64,000 bases of DNA from a bacterium (lineage in GTDB: Bacteria > 4484-113 > JAFGCY01). The notes under the pieces were generated by a model, which was given only the letters and a program-made list of their open reading frames with translations, searched no databases and was not told where the DNA came from. The position numbers were made by a program, and so were the translations under genes. Each line of letters starts with the position of its first letter. The stretch's first letter is position 1. The stretch spans positions 142,705 to 206,704 of the forward strand of contig JADZFO010000040.1 in assembly GCA_020849855.1 (NCBI GenBank). Reading direction: 5' to 3'. Positions 32,392-41,907 of this stretch are shown here, one piece after another.

Positions 32392-34361
32392 TCCTCTTCG
32401 CCTCCCGACTCCTCACCCTCTTCCGGAGGCTGCGGCTCGCCCGCGATGCCTTCTGGTATCTCCACGCCGTCCTCGCCCAGGCGCAGGATCAGCTCCTGCG
32501 GCCGGGATTCCTCTTCAGGCGCAGACGGGTCATCAGGAATAAACAGATCCTCGCTGCCGGGGTCGCGCTTCACGCCGCTGTTGATCGGCGGTATGCCGAG
32601 GCCCTTGCCGGGGGCCTTGACTTCCTCGGGGTCGACATGCGAAGCGACCAGCCGTTCCTTGTTGGGGTCGCGGGTGGGTTCAAGCGGAACATCCGGGTCG
32701 CTGATCTCAGCGGGTACAGGCTCTTCCCTGGATTCCGCCACTGCGCGGTTGATGTCGTTGGCATACTTGGCCGGCAGCCTGATCGTGGCTGACGCGCCGC
32801 CTTCGACCTCCATGTACTTCGAGTCGTTGTTGTAGACCAGCGCGGCGCAAAGGAAGGTCTGGCCGTCCTTGTCCTTGAACTTCACATCTTCCTTGGCGGT
32901 CAGGCGCTTGATCTGGTCCTGATAGACGATGGTCTGGGCGCTGATCTCGCGGTTGTCCTGGCGCAGCCAGACCTTGCCTGAGGCGATGAAGTCGTTGTTG
33001 TTCAGGTACATCACGGCTTTGTCGGCATACATCTCAGAGTATGCGCCGATCAGGCGGGCCTGGTCGTGGTCGCCAATCTCGATCAGGTTCTCGTCAAGAA
33101 GCCAGTCGCCGGAACCCTGGGCCATGACGATGTTGCCGTCAAGCAGCACCATCTTCTCGGCATACTCCGTGCCGGCATACTCAGGCTTGTCCGAGCCGCC
33201 CCAGTAGGTCAGCTTGTCCGCTTCAGCGCGGCGGTCGGCCTGGATCACGGCAGCGCGGCTGTGGCTGATCACGCAGTCGCGGCCCCAGAAGTATTCAATG
33301 TCACCTGCCTGGATGCGCGTTTCGTACTTGCGCATGGCCTGCACGGCCTTGTCCTCGCCGAACTTCTTAGGCTGGCTGGGCTTGATGACCATGCCGATGT
33401 TGCCGTAGCACTCTGCCCACTTCCTGGCGATATGCGCCTCGAGGTGGTCGGTGGCAACGGTGACATCCTCCTTGGAGAACTTCACCTGCTGCGGAGTGGT
33501 TTGATACTTGCCAATGTCGATGATCTGGCCTTCAAAGTCCTTCACCTTGAAAGCCCGGTCGTAGTAGCGGCTGGTGGCCAGGACTACCTGGTTCTGCTTG
33601 TCATAGATGACTTCCTCGGCGCTGATGACCAGCTTCTCGAAGTCCTCAAGCTTCAGCTCTCCGACGTCCGTCAGTTCGCGCTCGGTGATGAACTGCGTGT
33701 CCTGCAGCGACGCCACATCGCCGCGGACATTGCCAATGAACTCCATATAGGTAAGCTCGCGGTCAGCCTGCATGTAGGCCGAACTGAGGCGGTTACCGTC
33801 GCGGCTCGTTACCTCCACCCCGTTGGGAAAGCGGAAGGATGGCGCGCGCTTCTCGCGGGATGCTGGTGTGGCAGCCTCCTTAAAGCGGCGCCACTCCACG
33901 CGCGGGGCGGAAACCGCCATGCCGTCGCGGGTTTCGATCTTGAAGCTGTCGGCGCCCTTGTAGCCGCCGTAGATAGTGAAGTCTTCAGTGCGGGTGTTGT
34001 ATTCGACCGTGCCGGCTTCAAATGTCAGTGAGCTCTCGCCGTTCTCGTAGTACTCGGCCTTCGCGTCCTTGAAGCTGGCCTGCTCCTGGTCCTTGGACAG
34101 GGTAACGGAGCTGCCCTCTATCTTCATCGCCAGCTCACCCTCATCGTTGATGACGGTCATGGCGATGGGCTTGTCCACAGAAAGGTAGACCTCGCTTTCC
34201 GGCCGCGACTTGATCGCGGCGATCTCCTCATCCGAGCGCTCGAAGATGTAGCGGATGCCTATGTAGGCGGCCACAAGCAGCGCAGTAATGAGCAGATTGC
34301 GCAGAAACGCGAGCAGCGGCGCCCAGCGCTGCCGCCGGATTTGACTGACCTTCCTTTCCAT
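32388..34361 (-). CDS. LptC/OstA-like membrane-anchored fusion protein
   Basis: A 657-residue protein with a basic N-terminus and one transmembrane helix (residues ~18-40, FLRNLLITALLVAAYIGIRY). An LptC-like stretch follows (SVDKPIAMTVINDEGELAMK, then EYNTRTEDFTIYGG), then several OstA-like jellyroll segments (EEVIYDKQNQVVLATSRYYD, ADKLTYWGGSDKPEY, AQTIVYQDQIKRLTAKEDVK), and last an acidic Pro/Glu-rich tail. GAGGAG precedes the ATG. LptC anchors the LPS bridge at the inner membrane. Coupling to the next OstA-like gene and proximity to heptose genes support an LPS-transport role. No lptB, lptF or lptG is in the window. Confidence 0.75.
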   Translation of the reverse strand: MERKVSQIRRQRWAPLLAFLRNLLITALLVAAYIGIRYIFERSDEEIAAIKSRPESEVYLSVDKPIAMTVINDEGELAMKIEGSSVTLSKDQEQASFKDAKAEYYENGESSLTFEAGTVEYNTRTEDFTIYGGYKGADSFKIETRDGMAVSAPRVEWRRFKEAATPASREKRAPSFRFPNGVEVTSRDGNRLSSAYMQADRELTYMEFIGNVRGDVASLQDTQFITERELTDVGELKLEDFEKLVISAEEVIYDKQNQVVLATSRYYDRAFKVKDFEGQIIDIGKYQTTPQQVKFSKEDVTVATDHLEAHIARKWAECYGNIGMVIKPSQPKKFGEDKAVQAMRKYETRIQAGDIEYFWGRDCVISHSRAAVIQADRRAEADKLTYWGGSDKPEYAGTEYAEKMVLLDGNIVMAQGSGDWLLDENLIEIGDHDQARLIGAYSEMYADKAVMYLNNNDFIASGKVWLRQDNREISAQTIVYQDQIKRLTAKEDVKFKDKDGQTFLCAALVYNNDSKYMEVEGGASATIRLPAKYANDINRAVAESREEPVPAEISDPDVPLEPTRDPNKERLVASHVDPEEVKAPGKGLGIPPINSGVKRDPGSEDLFIPDDPSAPEEESRPQELILRLGEDGVEIPEGIAGEPQPPEEGEESGGEEE

Positions 34362-34443
34362 GCCTCCTCGGGGCGCCTAATTCTAGCCCGCGCCAGCAGC
34401 AGGACGGAAAGCGCGGCCTCGGCGTTTGGAAATGCGAGGCGAC

Positions 34444-36177
34444 TCAGGATCCGACCAGCAGGCGCTCGGCAAGGGCGCGTTCCTCCGCGCTGCCCTGCCC
34501 TCCCAGCATGCGCATCAGCTCCAGCACCCGCTCCTCGGAGCTGATCGCGCTGATCCTGACGCTGCTGGCAGCCGCGGCGCTGTCCTTGCGGACGCTGAGG
34601 TGCGCCTGGCCGGCGGCGGCAACCACCGGCAGGTGCGTGATGGCCAGAAGCTGGCGTCCGCCTGCCATTTCAAGCAGGACCTCAGCTATCCGGCGGGCTG
34701 CATCTGCGCCGACCCCGGCCTCAATCTCGTCCAGCAGGACCACACTGCTGCCCAGCCGGCCGGCGAGCGCCGCCTTGAAGCCCAGCAGCAGGCGCGATGC
34801 TTCGCCGCCAGATGCCACCTGGGCAAGAGGCCGCGCCGGCTCGCCAGGGTTCAGCGAGATCAAGAGCTCAATGCTTTCGGTGCCGCTCTGGCCGGCATGG
34901 TCCAGTTCCTGCTGCTCAGCCAGCAGATCCACAGCTGGGAAGTCCAGGCGCTGCAGATAGGCCTCGCTGTGCTGGCAGAGCCTGTCAGCGGCCTTGCGAC
35001 GCTGCTGCGCCAGCTGCTGCCCAAGCCGCATCGTCTGCTGGTGCAGACGGTCAAGCTCAACCTGCAGGCTCTCGGGTGATGAGCCGCTGTCCTGCAGCAC
35101 CATCAGGCGCTCGGACTTGCTTTGGAGCAGGGGCTCAAGTTCATCTGCGCTGAGGCCGTACTTGCGCTCCAGGCGCAGGATCTCGTCCAGGCGCTCCGCC
35201 AGGCGCAGCTCTTCCTGCGGGTCATGCTGCACGCTCTGGGCAAAGTGATGGCACTCAGCGCCCAGCTCCCGCAGTTCTTCCAGCAGGGCTGCCGCTCGCT
35301 GGCGGATCTGTTCAGGGCCCTCTGTCTGATCATTGCCAAGCAGCTGGGTCAGCAGACCCAGCTCTTTCTCAGCCGAGGCGACCAAGTCATAGGCGCCGCG
35401 GCTGTCTTCGTCGCCAGAAAGGTAGCGGGCGGCAGATTCTGCCGCGGCCAGTACCTGCTGGGCGCTGCGCTGCAGTTTGAGCGCATAGCTCAGCTCGGCA
35501 AGCTCGCCGGGGCGCACAGCCGCCTGCTCCAGCTCGTCAACCTGGAAGCGCAGGAAGTCCAGCTCCTGCGCCAGTTGCCCGCTCGCTTCAAGGATGGTAG
35601 CCAGACGGCGACGGGTCTCGGCCCAGGCCTGGTAACTGGCGCTGTAGTCATCACGCAGGCGGATGAGTGTGGCATCGCCAAAGGCCTCAACAAGCTGCAG
35701 GTGGGACTTGGGGTCGAAAAGTATGCGGCTTTCGAACTGGCCGGTGAACTCGAACTGCTGCTCAGCCAGGGCGGCCAGATCCTGGACCTTGACGCTGCTG
35801 CCATTGAGGTCCAGCCTGCTGCGGCCACTGGCGCTGAAGCTGCGGTAAAGCTCGTTTACGCCGGCCTGCCAGGGCAGTCCCAGGCTCCGCGCCAATGCAT
35901 CTTCCAGCTCCAGGCGAAGGCGCACCTCGCAGGCTGCAGCGCCGGAAGCAATCAGGGAGCGGTGAGCACGCCCGCCAAGCACGAAGGCCAGCGCGTCAAA
36001 GAGAAGGGACTTGCCCGCGCCGGATGGGCCGGTGATGACAGTCAGGCCGGGCGAGAAGGAAACGCTCGCCGAGCGCAGCAGGGCGAAGTCGCGCAGCTCA
36101 ATGTGCAGCAGGCGCAGGGGCGCTGCGGCATTGCTTGCAGCCGTGGCCGGCGCCTTGGCCTGCGCAGACCTAGGCAT
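34444..36177 (-). CDS. recN: DNA repair protein RecN
   Basis: A 577-residue SMC-like ATPase. ATG at 36177 is chosen because the RecN core begins soon after (LLHIELRDFALLRSASVSF) and the start overlaps the end of nadK; the frame is open further upstream only as nadK shadow. Walker A is VITGPSGAGKSLLFDAL, the ABC signature is ASGGEASRLLLG and Walker B is VVLLDEIEAGVG. The middle is coiled coil. RecN gathers DNA ends during double-strand break repair. Immediate adjacency to nadK and tlyA is a common arrangement in diverse bacteria. Confidence 0.92.
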   Translation of the reverse strand: MPRSAQAKAPATAASNAAAPLRLLHIELRDFALLRSASVSFSPGLTVITGPSGAGKSLLFDALAFVLGGRAHRSLIASGAAACEVRLRLELEDALARSLGLPWQAGVNELYRSFSASGRSRLDLNGSSVKVQDLAALAEQQFEFTGQFESRILFDPKSHLQLVEAFGDATLIRLRDDYSASYQAWAETRRRLATILEASGQLAQELDFLRFQVDELEQAAVRPGELAELSYALKLQRSAQQVLAAAESAARYLSGDEDSRGAYDLVASAEKELGLLTQLLGNDQTEGPEQIRQRAAALLEELRELGAECHHFAQSVQHDPQEELRLAERLDEILRLERKYGLSADELEPLLQSKSERLMVLQDSGSSPESLQVELDRLHQQTMRLGQQLAQQRRKAADRLCQHSEAYLQRLDFPAVDLLAEQQELDHAGQSGTESIELLISLNPGEPARPLAQVASGGEASRLLLGFKAALAGRLGSSVVLLDEIEAGVGADAARRIAEVLLEMAGGRQLLAITHLPVVAAAGQAHLSVRKDSAAAASSVRISAISSEERVLELMRMLGGQGSAEERALAERLLVGS

Positions 36178-37015
36178 CGGCCTCACCGTAGACGTAACCG
36201 TGCTGGAACTTCTGGCGCAGGACTTCAAAGAAGTCGTGGCCGTCGGGGTTATAGACGTGCAAACGCTGCTCAGCACGGCTGACCAGGATCCGCTCGCCAA
36301 AGACCATTTGGTCGTGGTGCATGCCGTCGTAGGAGACTTCCAGCTCATGCTCGCGGAGGCTGTAGAGCTCCAGCTCATCGCAGGCCGGCAGCACTAGAGG
36401 CTTGGTGAAAAGCGAGTGCGCGCAGATCGGCGTCATTATGGTTACATCGACATCCGGGTGTACGAGCGGTCCGCCGGCGCTGAGGTTATAGGCCGTTGAG
36501 CCCGTGGCGCTGGAGATGATGATGCCGTCTGCGCGGTAGTTGGCGATCAGGCGGCCCTTGTGCCGGGCCTGGAAGTCGCGGATCTTGTCGTCGCCGCCCT
36601 TGCTGACGACGACATCATTGATGGACAGGCGCTCGCGGATCTTGCCGTCGATCCCGATTACTCTGCCACGCAGCACGCCGCGGTCCTGAATCGGCATGCT
36701 GCCGCTGCGTATCTGCTCCAGGGCCGGGCGGAGCTCGGCCAGTGGCACCATACACAGGAAACCGAGGCGGCCGACCATTACGCCCAGGATGGGCACCTGG
36801 TGCCGCACGGCAATGTGCGCGCCGGCCAGGAACGTCCCATCCCCGCCGAGGGCCACCAGCAGGCTGGTGCCGGGCGGGAGGACGATGTCGTCATCCAGGT
36901 CATTGCGGCGGAGGGTATGAAACTCGATACCCAGGCCGCGCAGGAGAGGTTCGATCTGCTGGCTCAGCATCTCATCACTGATGCGGCTGGGGTGCAGAAG
37001 CAGGCAGATCTTCAT
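36170..37015 (-). CDS. nadK: NAD kinase
   Basis: A 281-residue ATP-NAD kinase (makes NADP). The GGDGT motif LVALGGDGTFLAGA and IISSATGSTAYNLSAGGPLV are diagnostic, as are IMTPICAHSLFTKPLVL and the N-terminal MKICLLLHPSRI. The ATG overlaps the tlyA stop by 4 nt and the end overlaps recN, so the three are one operon. Confidence 0.94.
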   Translation of the reverse strand: MKICLLLHPSRISDEMLSQQIEPLLRGLGIEFHTLRRNDLDDDIVLPPGTSLLVALGGDGTFLAGAHIAVRHQVPILGVMVGRLGFLCMVPLAELRPALEQIRSGSMPIQDRGVLRGRVIGIDGKIRERLSINDVVVSKGGDDKIRDFQARHKGRLIANYRADGIIISSATGSTAYNLSAGGPLVHPDVDVTIMTPICAHSLFTKPLVLPACDELELYSLREHELEVSYDGMHHDQMVFGERILVSRAEQRLHVYNPDGHDFFEVLRQKFQHGYVYGEADA

Positions 37016-37842
37016 GCCTGCACCTCCGGCGCACCGGGTGCAGGGCCAGAAGCCCTGAGGGCAGCTTCCACCCGGGCGGCATAAGCATCGGCGGAGTCGG
37101 CAACCCCGGCTGGCAGCCGCTGCAGCTCCACGAAGTACTCCTGATTGCCACTGGCGCCGCGGACGGCGGCGGGGTAAACGGCCACTGGCTGGAGCTGCTG
37201 CTGCACCCAGTCATTATAGAGACCCAGCAGCACATCTCTTATTGCTGCAACAGAGCTGACGAGACCGCCGACAAGCTCCGCCTGACGCCCCAGGGCAGCC
37301 AGCTCGAACTGCGGCTTGACCAGCAGCAGCAGCTCAGCCTCAGCCGCCAGCAGTGGGGCCACTGCCGGCAGGACGGCGCGCCAGGAAATGAAGGACAGGT
37401 CCCCCACAACCACCTCGACCGCCTCGGGGATCTCAGCGCTGCTGAGCAGGCGGGCATTGGTGCGTTCGAGAAGAATCACCCTTGGATCCTGGCGCAGCGC
37501 TTCGACGATGAGGCCATAACCCACATCGACACTGTAGACACGCAGGGCGCCGGCTTCCAGCAGTACCTGTGTGAAGCCGCCGGTTGAGGCGCCAAGGTCG
37601 AGGCAGATGCGACCGGCTGGCTCAAGGCCGCTGGCCTGCAGCACCGGGCGCAGTTTGTCTGCCCCGCGGCTGACAGGCTGTTCAATGCGACCCTTGACCC
37701 TGACGCTGGCCCCCTCGGAAAGCTCGAAGTGCGCGCTGGTCTGGGCCTTGTCATTTACGAGTACCCGGCCGGCCAACAGCAGTCCTCGGGCAACGCGTTC
37801 ATCGGAAGTGACCGCCTCCAGCAGGTATGCCAGGAGCTGCAT
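37012..37842 (-). CDS. tlyA: TlyA-family rRNA methyltransferase/hemolysin-like protein
   Basis: A 276-residue protein with an N-terminal S4 RNA-binding domain (residues ~5-60, SDERVARGLLLAGRVLVNDK) and a C-terminal FtsJ-like methyltransferase. The SAM motif is CLDLGASTGGFTQVLLEAGA, followed by VYSVDVGYGLI and VVVGDLSFISWRAVLPAV, the K-D-K-E-type positions of 2'-O-methyltransferases. In mycobacteria TlyA methylates 16S and 23S rRNA; other homologues were named hemolysins. It lies between yuiD-like and nadK in a tight operon. Confidence 0.9.
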   Translation of the reverse strand: MQLLAYLLEAVTSDERVARGLLLAGRVLVNDKAQTSAHFELSEGASVRVKGRIEQPVSRGADKLRPVLQASGLEPAGRICLDLGASTGGFTQVLLEAGALRVYSVDVGYGLIVEALRQDPRVILLERTNARLLSSAEIPEAVEVVVGDLSFISWRAVLPAVAPLLAAEAELLLLVKPQFELAALGRQAELVGGLVSSVAAIRDVLLGLYNDWVQQQLQPVAVYPAAVRGASGNQEYFVELQRLPAGVADSADAYAARVEAALRASGPAPGAPEVQA

Positions 37843-37848
37843 GACGGC

Positions 37849-38349
37849 CTAGGGCAGCAGTGCTGCTGCGCCCTCCGGCACCGCGGCTACTACCAGCGGC
37901 CCGTGCAGCAGCGCGGCTACCAGTATGCCCAGCAGCGCGCCGACAAAGACTTCCATCGGTGAGTGGCCCAGCAGCTCGCGCAGCTTGCGATAGGTGGTCT
38001 TGTCACTGAGGAGCTTCCCCTGCAGGAGCTGTGGCACGATCTCGTTGAGGAGCTGGGCGTGGTATCCGGCCGAGCGGCGCAGGTTGGTCGCGTCATAGAC
38101 AACCACCATGGCGAAGCAGAGCGCTATGGCGAACTCAGGACTGCGGAAGCCTTCGCTCAGGCCAATCTCAGTGGACAGCCCCAGGGTAAAGGCGGAGTGG
38201 CTGGAAGGCATCCCGCCGCTGTCCACCAGGCGCGAAAAGTCCATGCGCTTGGTACGGACGGCGTGGAGGATCACCTTGAGAGCTTGGGCCAGAATCCACG
38301 AGGCGAAAGCCACGGTGATCCAGGGGTTAGCGCGCAGCAGTTGCAACAT
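37849..38349 (-). CDS. YuiD-like divergent PAP2 membrane protein
   Basis: A 166-residue membrane protein with about four transmembrane helices, of the DUF212/YuiD family (divergent PAP2). RMDFSRLVDSGGMPSSHSAF and ALCFAMVVVYDATNLRRSAG are the two family motifs, and the C-terminal GHSPMEVFVGALLGILVA follows. ATG at 38349 is chosen, with GGAG about 10 nt upstream; an ATG at 38364 is embedded in a TATAAT. Function is unproven; lipid phosphate chemistry is suspected. It heads the tlyA-nadK-recN group. Confidence 0.85.
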   Translation of the reverse strand: MLQLLRANPWITVAFASWILAQALKVILHAVRTKRMDFSRLVDSGGMPSSHSAFTLGLSTEIGLSEGFRSPEFAIALCFAMVVVYDATNLRRSAGYHAQLLNEIVPQLLQGKLLSDKTTYRKLRELLGHSPMEVFVGALLGILVAALLHGPLVVAAVPEGAAALLP

Positions 38350-38383
38350 GCCGGGGTGCTCCATTATAAGGGCTGCCAGCAAT

Positions 38384-40231
38384 CTAGTAGGCCTGGATTT
38401 TGCGGCCCAGCGACCAGATCAGCATGGCTGATAGAAAGAGCCCCCAGAAGCATTCCAGGACGCCGATGGCGTTGTGCAGCTCATAACGCGGATCGCCCAG
38501 CATCGAGAAGCCCATGCCGCTGAAGGCCTGCGCCGAGACCAGCAGGGCATGCTTCCAGCCGGCTATGGCTGTGTCCAGCAACTGGTCGAGCTGCTGGGCG
38601 GATTCGGCCTCGATGCTGGTCGACATGACATAGCGCGTCACTTCCTGGCCGCCCTGGTATACCGGCAGGCCGAGGCAAAGATAAGTCACCGCAAAGGCCA
38701 GGATCGAGACCAGGGCGGTGGCCACCACCCTGCCCGGCCGTTCGCCATAGCCGCAGCTGAGCATCCAGAATGATGCGCTGAGCAGGCGTCCGAGGGCGAT
38801 TAGCAGGTCGAGCAGGCTGAGCGCAAAGTGCTGACCCGAGGCGCTGAGCAGTGTCAGGACAGCCGCCGGCAGGGCCAGCAGCAGGGCCAGCAGCAACGCC
38901 AGGGGTCCGCCGCCGGCCAGCCGCAGCACCATCTTCTCCAGCCGGCTGCGCGGCTGCTCATGCCGTCCGCCCAGCAGGTCGGCCACCGCCGAGGGCCGCT
39001 CCTGAGGGTTCTGCAGCGCTTCATAGACCCGCCCCAGGCGGCTGCGCCGCGGCAGGTCGATAAGCCACAGCGGCAGGCGTCGCAGCCTGGCCAGCCAACT
39101 CTTCGGCTCCCGCACTACCGGCCCGATCTGCCGCCACTGGGCCAGCATGGCGATCAGGCCCAGCGCGGCGAGCGACACTGCGGCGATGTCCTGGCGCAGC
39201 AGCAGCAGGTACAGCGCCAGCAGGGTCAGGCCCAGCAGCAGGCCGGAGCGGATCAGCCGCAGCAGGCAGTCCAGGCTGGCCGGCAGCAGGGCGCGGCGGT
39301 CGAGCTCCTTCTCGCTGTAGGCCAGACGGCTGGCCATGGTGTTATTCGACTGTTCCAGGTAGGCGTTCTTCAGCGCCGCCAGCGAGCGCCGGGCCCTAAA
39401 GCCCCAGGCCTGATGCGCCCTCAGCACCCGTCCGTATTCACGCGGCGAGAAGAGCAGCGCCAGCTGGCTGAGCGGCCAGCGCCACAGCGGCGGGCAGAGG
39501 CTCAGAAAGGGCGGGTCCAGCCGCTGCCAGAAGTCCACGCCGTGCTGCGCCATCAGGGCCGGCAGCTCCTGCCACAGCCGCCGGTCGCCGCCGAGGATGC
39601 CGCCGCCCAGGATGCCGCCGGCGATGCGTTCAGCCGGCAGCGGCCCGGGCTCCAGCAGGGCCGGCAGGTCGCAGCCCGAGAGGGAGCAGTCCAGCAGCAG
39701 CGCGTCATGCAGGCCGCGCACCGAGGCCAGGCTGAGGCCCTCGAAATCGAGGCCTTGCAGCAGGGCGTAGCTCAGGTCCACCTGGTCGAGGCGGGTGACG
39801 CTGACATCGCTGTAGCGCAGCCCGCCGCTGCCCTCCAGCAACTCAAAGGCCCCGAAGCGGGTGCCCGATAGCAGGGCGGCCCGCAGGCTGCTGCGGCTCA
39901 GCAGCGCCCCGTCCAGGCGGGCCGAGCTGAGGTCGCAAAGCTCCAGGCGGCACTCGCTGAAGCTGCAGCCCCGCAGGTCGGCGCTGCGCAGGCTGGCCCG
40001 GCTGAAGTCGCAGCGGCTGAAGCTGCAGCCCCGCAGATCGGCGGCGTTGAAGTAGGCCCCGCTGAAAGTGCAGGCCTCGAAGCTGACCCGCTGGAAGCAC
40101 ACCCCCGACAGCAGCGCGCCGTCCAGGGCAGCTCCGCTGTAGCGCCCGCCGTCGAGGCTGCGGCTCCCGGCCAGCACGGCCCTCAGGGCCTCGGTGGCGA
40201 GCAGGCCCGCACCGGCGCTCAGCTCAGCCAT
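38384..40231 (-). CDS. Pentapeptide-repeat protein with C-terminal channel-like membrane domain
   Basis: A 615-residue protein; ATG at 40231 chosen (an upstream GTG at 40264 is possible). Residues ~30-140 are pentapeptide repeats of the A(D/N)LxG type, for example FNAADLRGCSFSRCDFSRAS, forming a right-handed beta-helix. A helical region follows, then from ~residue 325 several transmembrane helices. The last ~90 residues end with AFSGMGFSMLGDP, then ELHNAIGVLECFWGLFLSAM, resembling the pore-helix, filter and final helix of two-helix potassium-channel domains, with a degenerate filter in place of GYGD. Such fusions are known; ligand and ion are not. Cytoplasmic sensing by the beta-helix is inferred. 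Confidence 0.7.
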   Translation of the reverse strand: MAELSAGAGLLATEALRAVLAGSRSLDGGRYSGAALDGALLSGVCFQRVSFEACTFSGAYFNAADLRGCSFSRCDFSRASLRSADLRGCSFSECRLELCDLSSARLDGALLSRSSLRAALLSGTRFGAFELLEGSGGLRYSDVSVTRLDQVDLSYALLQGLDFEGLSLASVRGLHDALLLDCSLSGCDLPALLEPGPLPAERIAGGILGGGILGGDRRLWQELPALMAQHGVDFWQRLDPPFLSLCPPLWRWPLSQLALLFSPREYGRVLRAHQAWGFRARRSLAALKNAYLEQSNNTMASRLAYSEKELDRRALLPASLDCLLRLIRSGLLLGLTLLALYLLLLRQDIAAVSLAALGLIAMLAQWRQIGPVVREPKSWLARLRRLPLWLIDLPRRSRLGRVYEALQNPQERPSAVADLLGGRHEQPRSRLEKMVLRLAGGGPLALLLALLLALPAAVLTLLSASGQHFALSLLDLLIALGRLLSASFWMLSCGYGERPGRVVATALVSILAFAVTYLCLGLPVYQGGQEVTRYVMSTSIEAESAQQLDQLLDTAIAGWKHALLVSAQAFSGMGFSMLGDPRYELHNAIGVLECFWGLFLSAMLIWSLGRKIQAY

Positions 40232-40264
40232 CGGCCCGCCGTCCGCGATTAAAAGGGTGCCCAA

Positions 40265-41222
40265 GCGGCATCCCGCCTAGTTTACAGCAGCAGGGCATCC
40301 GCAGGACCCTTGCATCTATCTTCAAGCCGGGTCCTGCTGACGGACTGCCAGGCGGCTTGAACCCCATGGCCCGGGGTTTAACCTTCAGGCCCGTCCGGCA
40401 ACGTGTATTCGTTCCTGCGGACCGCCGCGAGGCCCGGTTTTAACCTTTGCCGCCCCAAAAGCACCGAAAACAGCGCAGCGCAATTCTTGCAAACTGCGTT
40501 TTGCGATTTGCATTTTGCAGAGAACAGCGCGGCCGTGCAGAGCCGATTCCGGGTCGCGTGGGGATGTTGTCTGCACATTTATTCACTAGTTCGTCCTGTG
40601 GCCTTTCCAGCCATAACCAATTACACACGGTATCGAGCCTAAACCTGGCCCCAGGGGCGCGACAAAAGCCGGCCCTGTAGGCCGGCTCGTCACTCTAACC
40701 TGGTATCTTCACTTGCCATCCTGTGGCTATGCATTATTAGACCAGCCTCCACGCTGCAGGTTCCATTGCCAGCGGCCCTGCACCCGCCCCTTGGCAGAAT
40801 GAGTGCGCGCCAAAACGGGCCCGCAGGCTGCGGCATCTGAATGGGATACCACGCAGGAGACAATATTATTGTAACCAGCAGACAGAATGAGGCAACATCG
40901 CCTGAGTTGGCTGTGGCTATTCCAGCCTGGCGGCGCAAGGGACTCCGTTCAGGCCCAGCCTGGCCTTGAAAACCCGAGTGCCGCCCTCGTGAGGCGGCAC
41001 TACTGATCAGCTAATTTGAAGCCCGATCTCGACGGACCGGGCCTTGATACTGCCTTTTGGTGAGATCACCGCTGTGCAGTTATCATGCCCTTAAAGACCC
41101 CGGCGGGCAGGCCAGGTTCCCATCCTCCAGTGGCTGTCTCAGTTAGCCCCATCCCCCGGCGCTGCCCGGCCTGGCCCTGAGGCCGCGCGCCAGCTAAGTG
41201 CTCCAAATCAGCCCGCAGCCTG
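40265..41222. other. ~1-kb intergenic region with stem-loops, no clear gene
   Basis: No convincing frame. An AACCCC/GGGGTT hairpin lies at 40360-40378 and its right flank (CCCGGGGTTTAACCTT) recurs imperfectly at about 40435-40448 (CCCGGTTTTAACCTT). GCCGGCC-ctgta-GGCCGGC lies near 40664-40684. A GCCGCC/GGCGGC stem followed by ACTACTG lies near 40980-41006 and has a relative at about 42133-42155. An unrecognised small RNA could be present. Confidence 0.4.
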
Positions 41223-41267
41223 TTATGCTTGCGCCGCACCGGGTATAGCAAGCGGTTCACTCGAACC
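41223..41267 (+). promoter_or_regulatory. Promoter and 5'-UTR hairpin of first coiled-coil gene
   Basis: TTATGC (41223-41228), 15-nt spacer, TATAGC (41244-41249), then a hairpin GGTTC-actc-GAACC (41254-41258 with 41263-41267) at the probable transcript 5' end. The next two paralogues have the same layout. Confidence 0.5.
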
Positions 41268-41289
41268 AAAACACAGTCGGGGGAATGCC

Positions 41290-41907
41290 ATGATCTGCAA
41301 GCGTTTGTCCATCGCCGCCGCCGCCCTGCTGCTGGCCGCCGGAGCGGCCCTGCCCGCCTTGGCCGAGGAAGCCGACCGCACAGTTGATGGCGGCGGGGTG
41401 AAGAGCGAGATCACCAGCCCGCGCGACCATGCCAGCGGCCTGCCCACCGGCCGCCGCATGCACATCCAGGAGCAGATCAGCGGCGAATACGACTCGATAC
41501 TGGCAGAGCTGAAGCTGCTGCGCGAGGCCGCGCTGCGCATCACGGGCCAGGCCGAGGAACTGGCGCGACTGAACCAGGAGGCTGGCGATGCCGCGGAGGA
41601 AGAGGCCGATGCGGTGGCCGACAGGCTGGCCCAGATTGACAGCGCCGAGCAGATCTTCAATGAGCAGGTGGCGCCGCTGCTGGACGAGAAGCTGACGGTG
41701 CAGATCAGCCAGGAGATCGCCCTGACCCGCCGGGGCCTGACTGCTACCGGAAACCTCAGCGACGGCAACGGTAATCCTCTGGATGAGAACCTGCAGCTCC
41801 TGCGTGATGCGATCGCCGCCCTGGAAGGCAGCCTCAGCGACCTGGAGGGCGCCGCCCAGCAGGGCAAGAGCACCCCGGTGACCCGCAGCAACATCAGTAA
41901 TAACTGA
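41290..41907 (+). CDS. Secreted coiled-coil protein, paralogue 1 of 3
   Basis: A 205-residue exported protein with a signal peptide (residues 1-25, ending LPALAEE), CGGGGGA 6 nt before the ATG, and a mainly helical, Glu/Ala/Leu-rich body. Segments shared with the third paralogue are SPRDHASGLPTGRR, the central QIDSAEQIFNEQVAPLLDEK and the C-terminal AAQQGKSTPVTRSNISNN. The last ~55 coding bases are almost identical between the two genes although the rest of the proteins has diverged. There are no Cys and no known domain. Function unknown; a surface or periplasmic filament or adaptor is possible. It is the first of three tandem, separately promoted genes. Confidence 0.7.
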   Translation: MICKRLSIAAAALLLAAGAALPALAEEADRTVDGGGVKSEITSPRDHASGLPTGRRMHIQEQISGEYDSILAELKLLREAALRITGQAEELARLNQEAGDAAEEEADAVADRLAQIDSAEQIFNEQVAPLLDEKLTVQISQEIALTRRGLTATGNLSDGNGNPLDENLQLLRDAIAALEGSLSDLEGAAQQGKSTPVTRSNISNN

